From NCBI GenBank assembly GCA_051453625.1, contig JBOZIK010000001.1:202090122-202154121 (forward strand): a stretch of 64,000 nt of DNA, read 5' to 3'. Source of the DNA: Welwitschia mirabilis. Taxonomy: Eukaryota; Gnetophyta; Gnetopsida; Welwitschiales. The notes below the pieces were generated by a model. It saw only the letters and a list, made by a program, of their open reading frames with translations. It was not told the origin of the DNA and searched no databases. The translations under genes were made by a program, and so were the position numbers. The stretch's first letter is position 1; each line of letters begins with the position of its first letter. Below are positions 61,896 to 64,000 of the stretch, one piece after another.

Positions 61896-63131
61896 TGTAT
61901 TGCAGTGTAAATTTATGCAATCTTAAAGTCTTTTAGATAAACTTGTAAATAAAATAACTTATAGAAAAACACACACTAGTATAGACAGGAGTCCATCCGA
62001 ATGTCTAATCCTAATAAAGGCACTAGGCTTAGAGTTAGAGAATTGATTTATAAGGTATTTTTAGTATTTTATCCTTTAATAACTAAAAGTAAATAATAAG
62101 ATAAATGAAATGTAATGTAAATAGATATGAAATGCAAATGGAATAGAATGAATTCTATTGGTTCCTAATTCTTTTGTTACAAGAACTAGCTCTTTATGAC
62201 TTAAATCAATTAAGAAGAGTACTTAACTTGTTCCTAATAAACATGAGCTATGAGATATACCAAGTAGAATAAGAAATATAATGTGAACTAGAAATGGAAT
62301 AATAATTCAATCTAATACTAACCAAAGTCAACCTTAACAAAGGTTGCCCTTATGATCTAAGTAAATTATGGAATTGTCATTAAACTATGATCAACTTAAA
62401 TTATAAAGAACATACATAGAATTAAAATGAAAAGAGTAATTATATTGATTAAAAAAACTTTATATCTACTTATAACAAAATAGTAGTACCTCAATGGAAG
62501 ATACTTAGTGTAATACCAAGGAAATCCCTTTCTATAGCTACTGTATGTATCTCTTGTCCTTCAATNNNNNNNNNNNNNNNNNNNNNNNNNNNNNNNNNNN
62601 NNNNNNNNNNNNNNNNNNNNNNAGTATTTATAGGTTTACATTTGAGGTTCTAGAAACTCAACCCTAGAATTTGAAAAAAAAATCCTAATAGCCCAAATGG
62701 ATTGCTTGGCCCCATTACAAAGATAATTCTCTCCAACCATAGAAAAATAGTTGTCATCCTTCCTATCTTAGGGATGATAGAGGGGATATCACCTTACATC
62801 AAAAGGTACTTTATCAGCTTCATACCCTACTGTAAACCCTATAACTTTTATCCATGTCAGCAGTGCCATCAACCTACTTGTCGTGGAGATGATAGAGGGG
62901 ATAACAGACTTCCTTATCTCAAATCTCAAAGGTAAGTCAATCTTTTGCATGATGAATTCTTCTTCCAAGTATGCAGTGTTAGAATATTATCCAAATATGC
63001 TAAGATTTGCATGTTTTAATGATCATCCTATCAGATCTTCATATCATTAGTATTGCATCCAAACTTATATCATTGCCATGCAAAAGAACTCAAAATACAC
63101 CAGTAAATTCCTAAAAATTGGCAATAAAACA
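61896..63131 (-). repeat. Shared LTR of E4 (5') and E5 (3')
   Basis: Direct repeat of 57958-59305 with a 57-N gap (62566-62622). It ends ..AAACA, followed by the sequence that normally follows a 3' LTR in this family (CTTACTTAGCCTTTCAG). So the same LTR closes the next element. The plus-strand frame 62702-62935 is within the LTR and not a gene. GGGATGATAGAGGGGATA motifs occur at about 62,773 and 62,889. Confidence 0.85.
62566..62622. other. Assembly gap (57 N) in E4/E5 LTR
   Basis: The homologous stretch of the other E4 LTR (about 58,610-58,668) is of similar length. Confidence 0.97.
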
Positions 63132-64000
63132 TAAACTCTTACTTAGCCTTTCAGTTCCTGACAAAGTGAGCAATCAATTATATTGTGAGCTAATTTGTTT
63201 AAGATAAAAAAGCACTAAAAAGATGTAAATTGAGTTTAAGTAAATCATGTAAGAATAGATATCACAAATAGATTAAATAATACAAATGCTAAAAATATCT
63301 CTAAGCCCCTTACAAATAAATAAATGTCATGCACATACAAAAATCATAAAAATGTAACATTGATTACTTATAAAATGACAATGTATATGCATATTACAGA
63401 AATAGTAATAATGGACTTTTGTGATAGATTTAAGTAGTGCTAATCTTTAAAGAGTGATGCATTTAGGTTTATTAGTTTAATCCATAAGGGTAAAGGATAA
63501 GAGTAGATATAGCATTCTTTTTAGATGATCTAAAACGTAGTTATAAGAAAAATTTGAGAGTGTTCTGCTATGATCCTATAAGATAAAGTATACAATTTAT
63601 TTAATTAACATGAAAAGTAATCCAAAAAATCCATCATATATATGTAACATGAAAGCTCCAAACATGTTCCCTTATGTCTTTTAAAAAATTTATGCTTAAA
63701 ATCATAAAATAAAGCTGAAAAAGATATCCTAATCCCTAAGCAAGACAGCATAAGTTACACCAAAGATAAAGGATAAGTGTTATCCCATCTGTTATGGGAC
63801 AACAGACATGGGAAAACAATGATCAAATAGGTTGTTTGAATAAAAATGATAAGTCAAAAAAATGCAAAACATAGGTAAACACAAATAAATAAAAATAAAC
63901 ATAAAAAGAAGGTAGAAAGTAAAGAAATAGTCTAAAAAACATGCTCATAATGAAAAGGGATGCATGGAGGAAAATGAAAAAAGAGAGAAAAATTCACTAA
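63132..64000 (-). mobile_element. E5: start of another E2/E4-family element, cut by the window edge
   Basis: Aligns with 59,306-59,760 and 13,044-13,420, i.e. the 3' untranslated region of this family, in the same orientation. It includes the motif CATCTGTTATGGGACAACAG at about 63,786-63,805. The rest of the element must lie beyond the window. Confidence 0.7.

Larger units (their letters stand above)
57958..63131 (-). mobile_element. E4: internally deleted E2-family gypsy element
   Basis: LTR (57958-59305), internal remnant and LTR (61896-63131) on the minus strand. The internal part carries the polypurine tract, the 3' untranslated region, the conserved post-pol block (61083-61245) and the last about 75 codons of integrase (61632-61860). 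Everything from the primer-binding site through gag, protease, RT and most of integrase is missing: the integrase end lies only about 35 bp from the 5' LTR. LTR and 3' sequence resemble E2. The right LTR is followed by the same 3' internal sequence again (E5). Confidence 0.82.

Noticed and set aside
62702-62935. 77-codon plus-strand frame with CQQCHQPTC
   Set aside because: Cysteines suggested a zinc knuckle, but it is LTR sequence, antisense to the element, and the frame is not kept in the partner LTR.
1-64000. tRNA, rRNA, CRISPR or bacterial-type operon features
   Set aside because: None seen; base composition, retroelements and gap structure are those of a plant nuclear genome.

Overview
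This is a very AT-rich stretch (roughly a quarter G+C by eye) of a large plant nuclear genome. It is built almost entirely from old, decayed LTR retrotransposons. Recognisable gag, protease, reverse transcriptase, RNase H and integrase relics of plant Ty3/gypsy (Athila/Tat-like) type and of Ty1/copia (Sirevirus-like) type identify it as a seed plant. I cannot name the species. CG dinucleotides are rare, and nearly all lesions in the relics look like C-to-T or G-to-A changes (CAA/CAG to stop, TGG to stop). That is what long-term cytosine methylation and deamination would leave. I see no intact host gene, tRNA, rRNA or CRISPR array.

Layout. 1-4,680: AT-rich spacer with one TG/GA microsatellite. 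4,690-10,330: plus-strand gypsy relic (E1), gag to integrase, LTRs not found. 11,637-24,518: complete minus-strand gypsy element (E2) with about 1.4 kb LTRs, gag-pol and an env-like region between pol and the 3' LTR. 25,273-57,049: a second minus-strand gypsy element (E3), flanked by a perfect 5-bp target duplication (ATAAC) and expanded to 31.8 kb by two nested insertions. The first, at 32,736-42,161, is a Sirevirus-like copia element that split the E3 integrase (target duplication TCTTC/TCTTT); it has lost its RT but keeps an env-like region. The second, about 46,150-55,330, is an unclassified insert in E3 gag whose two ends carry palindromic AAATGCCTTAAAAG-type modules and which holds a 1.75 kb direct repeat. 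57,958-64,000: LTR, internal remnant, LTR, internal remnant of an E2-related family (E4 and E5), a tandem arrangement sharing one LTR.

Nothing here can still encode a working protein, so the interest lies in architecture. All four gypsy elements with a surviving 3' region share a conserved non-coding block downstream of integrase, although their LTRs differ. E2, E3 and the copia element each carry a relic resembling the 'putative plant transposon protein' domain (PF20167-like) in the post-pol position. A GTCATC/GATGAC plus GGGGATGA motif recurs through the LTRs and untranslated regions of the E2/E4/E5 family. The nesting gives a relative order of events: E3 inserted first, then copia and the 46-55 kb element jumped into it.

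Most coordinates of decayed coding relics are approximate (within about 50-100 bp). LTR and target-duplication coordinates of E3 and the copia element were read base by base.
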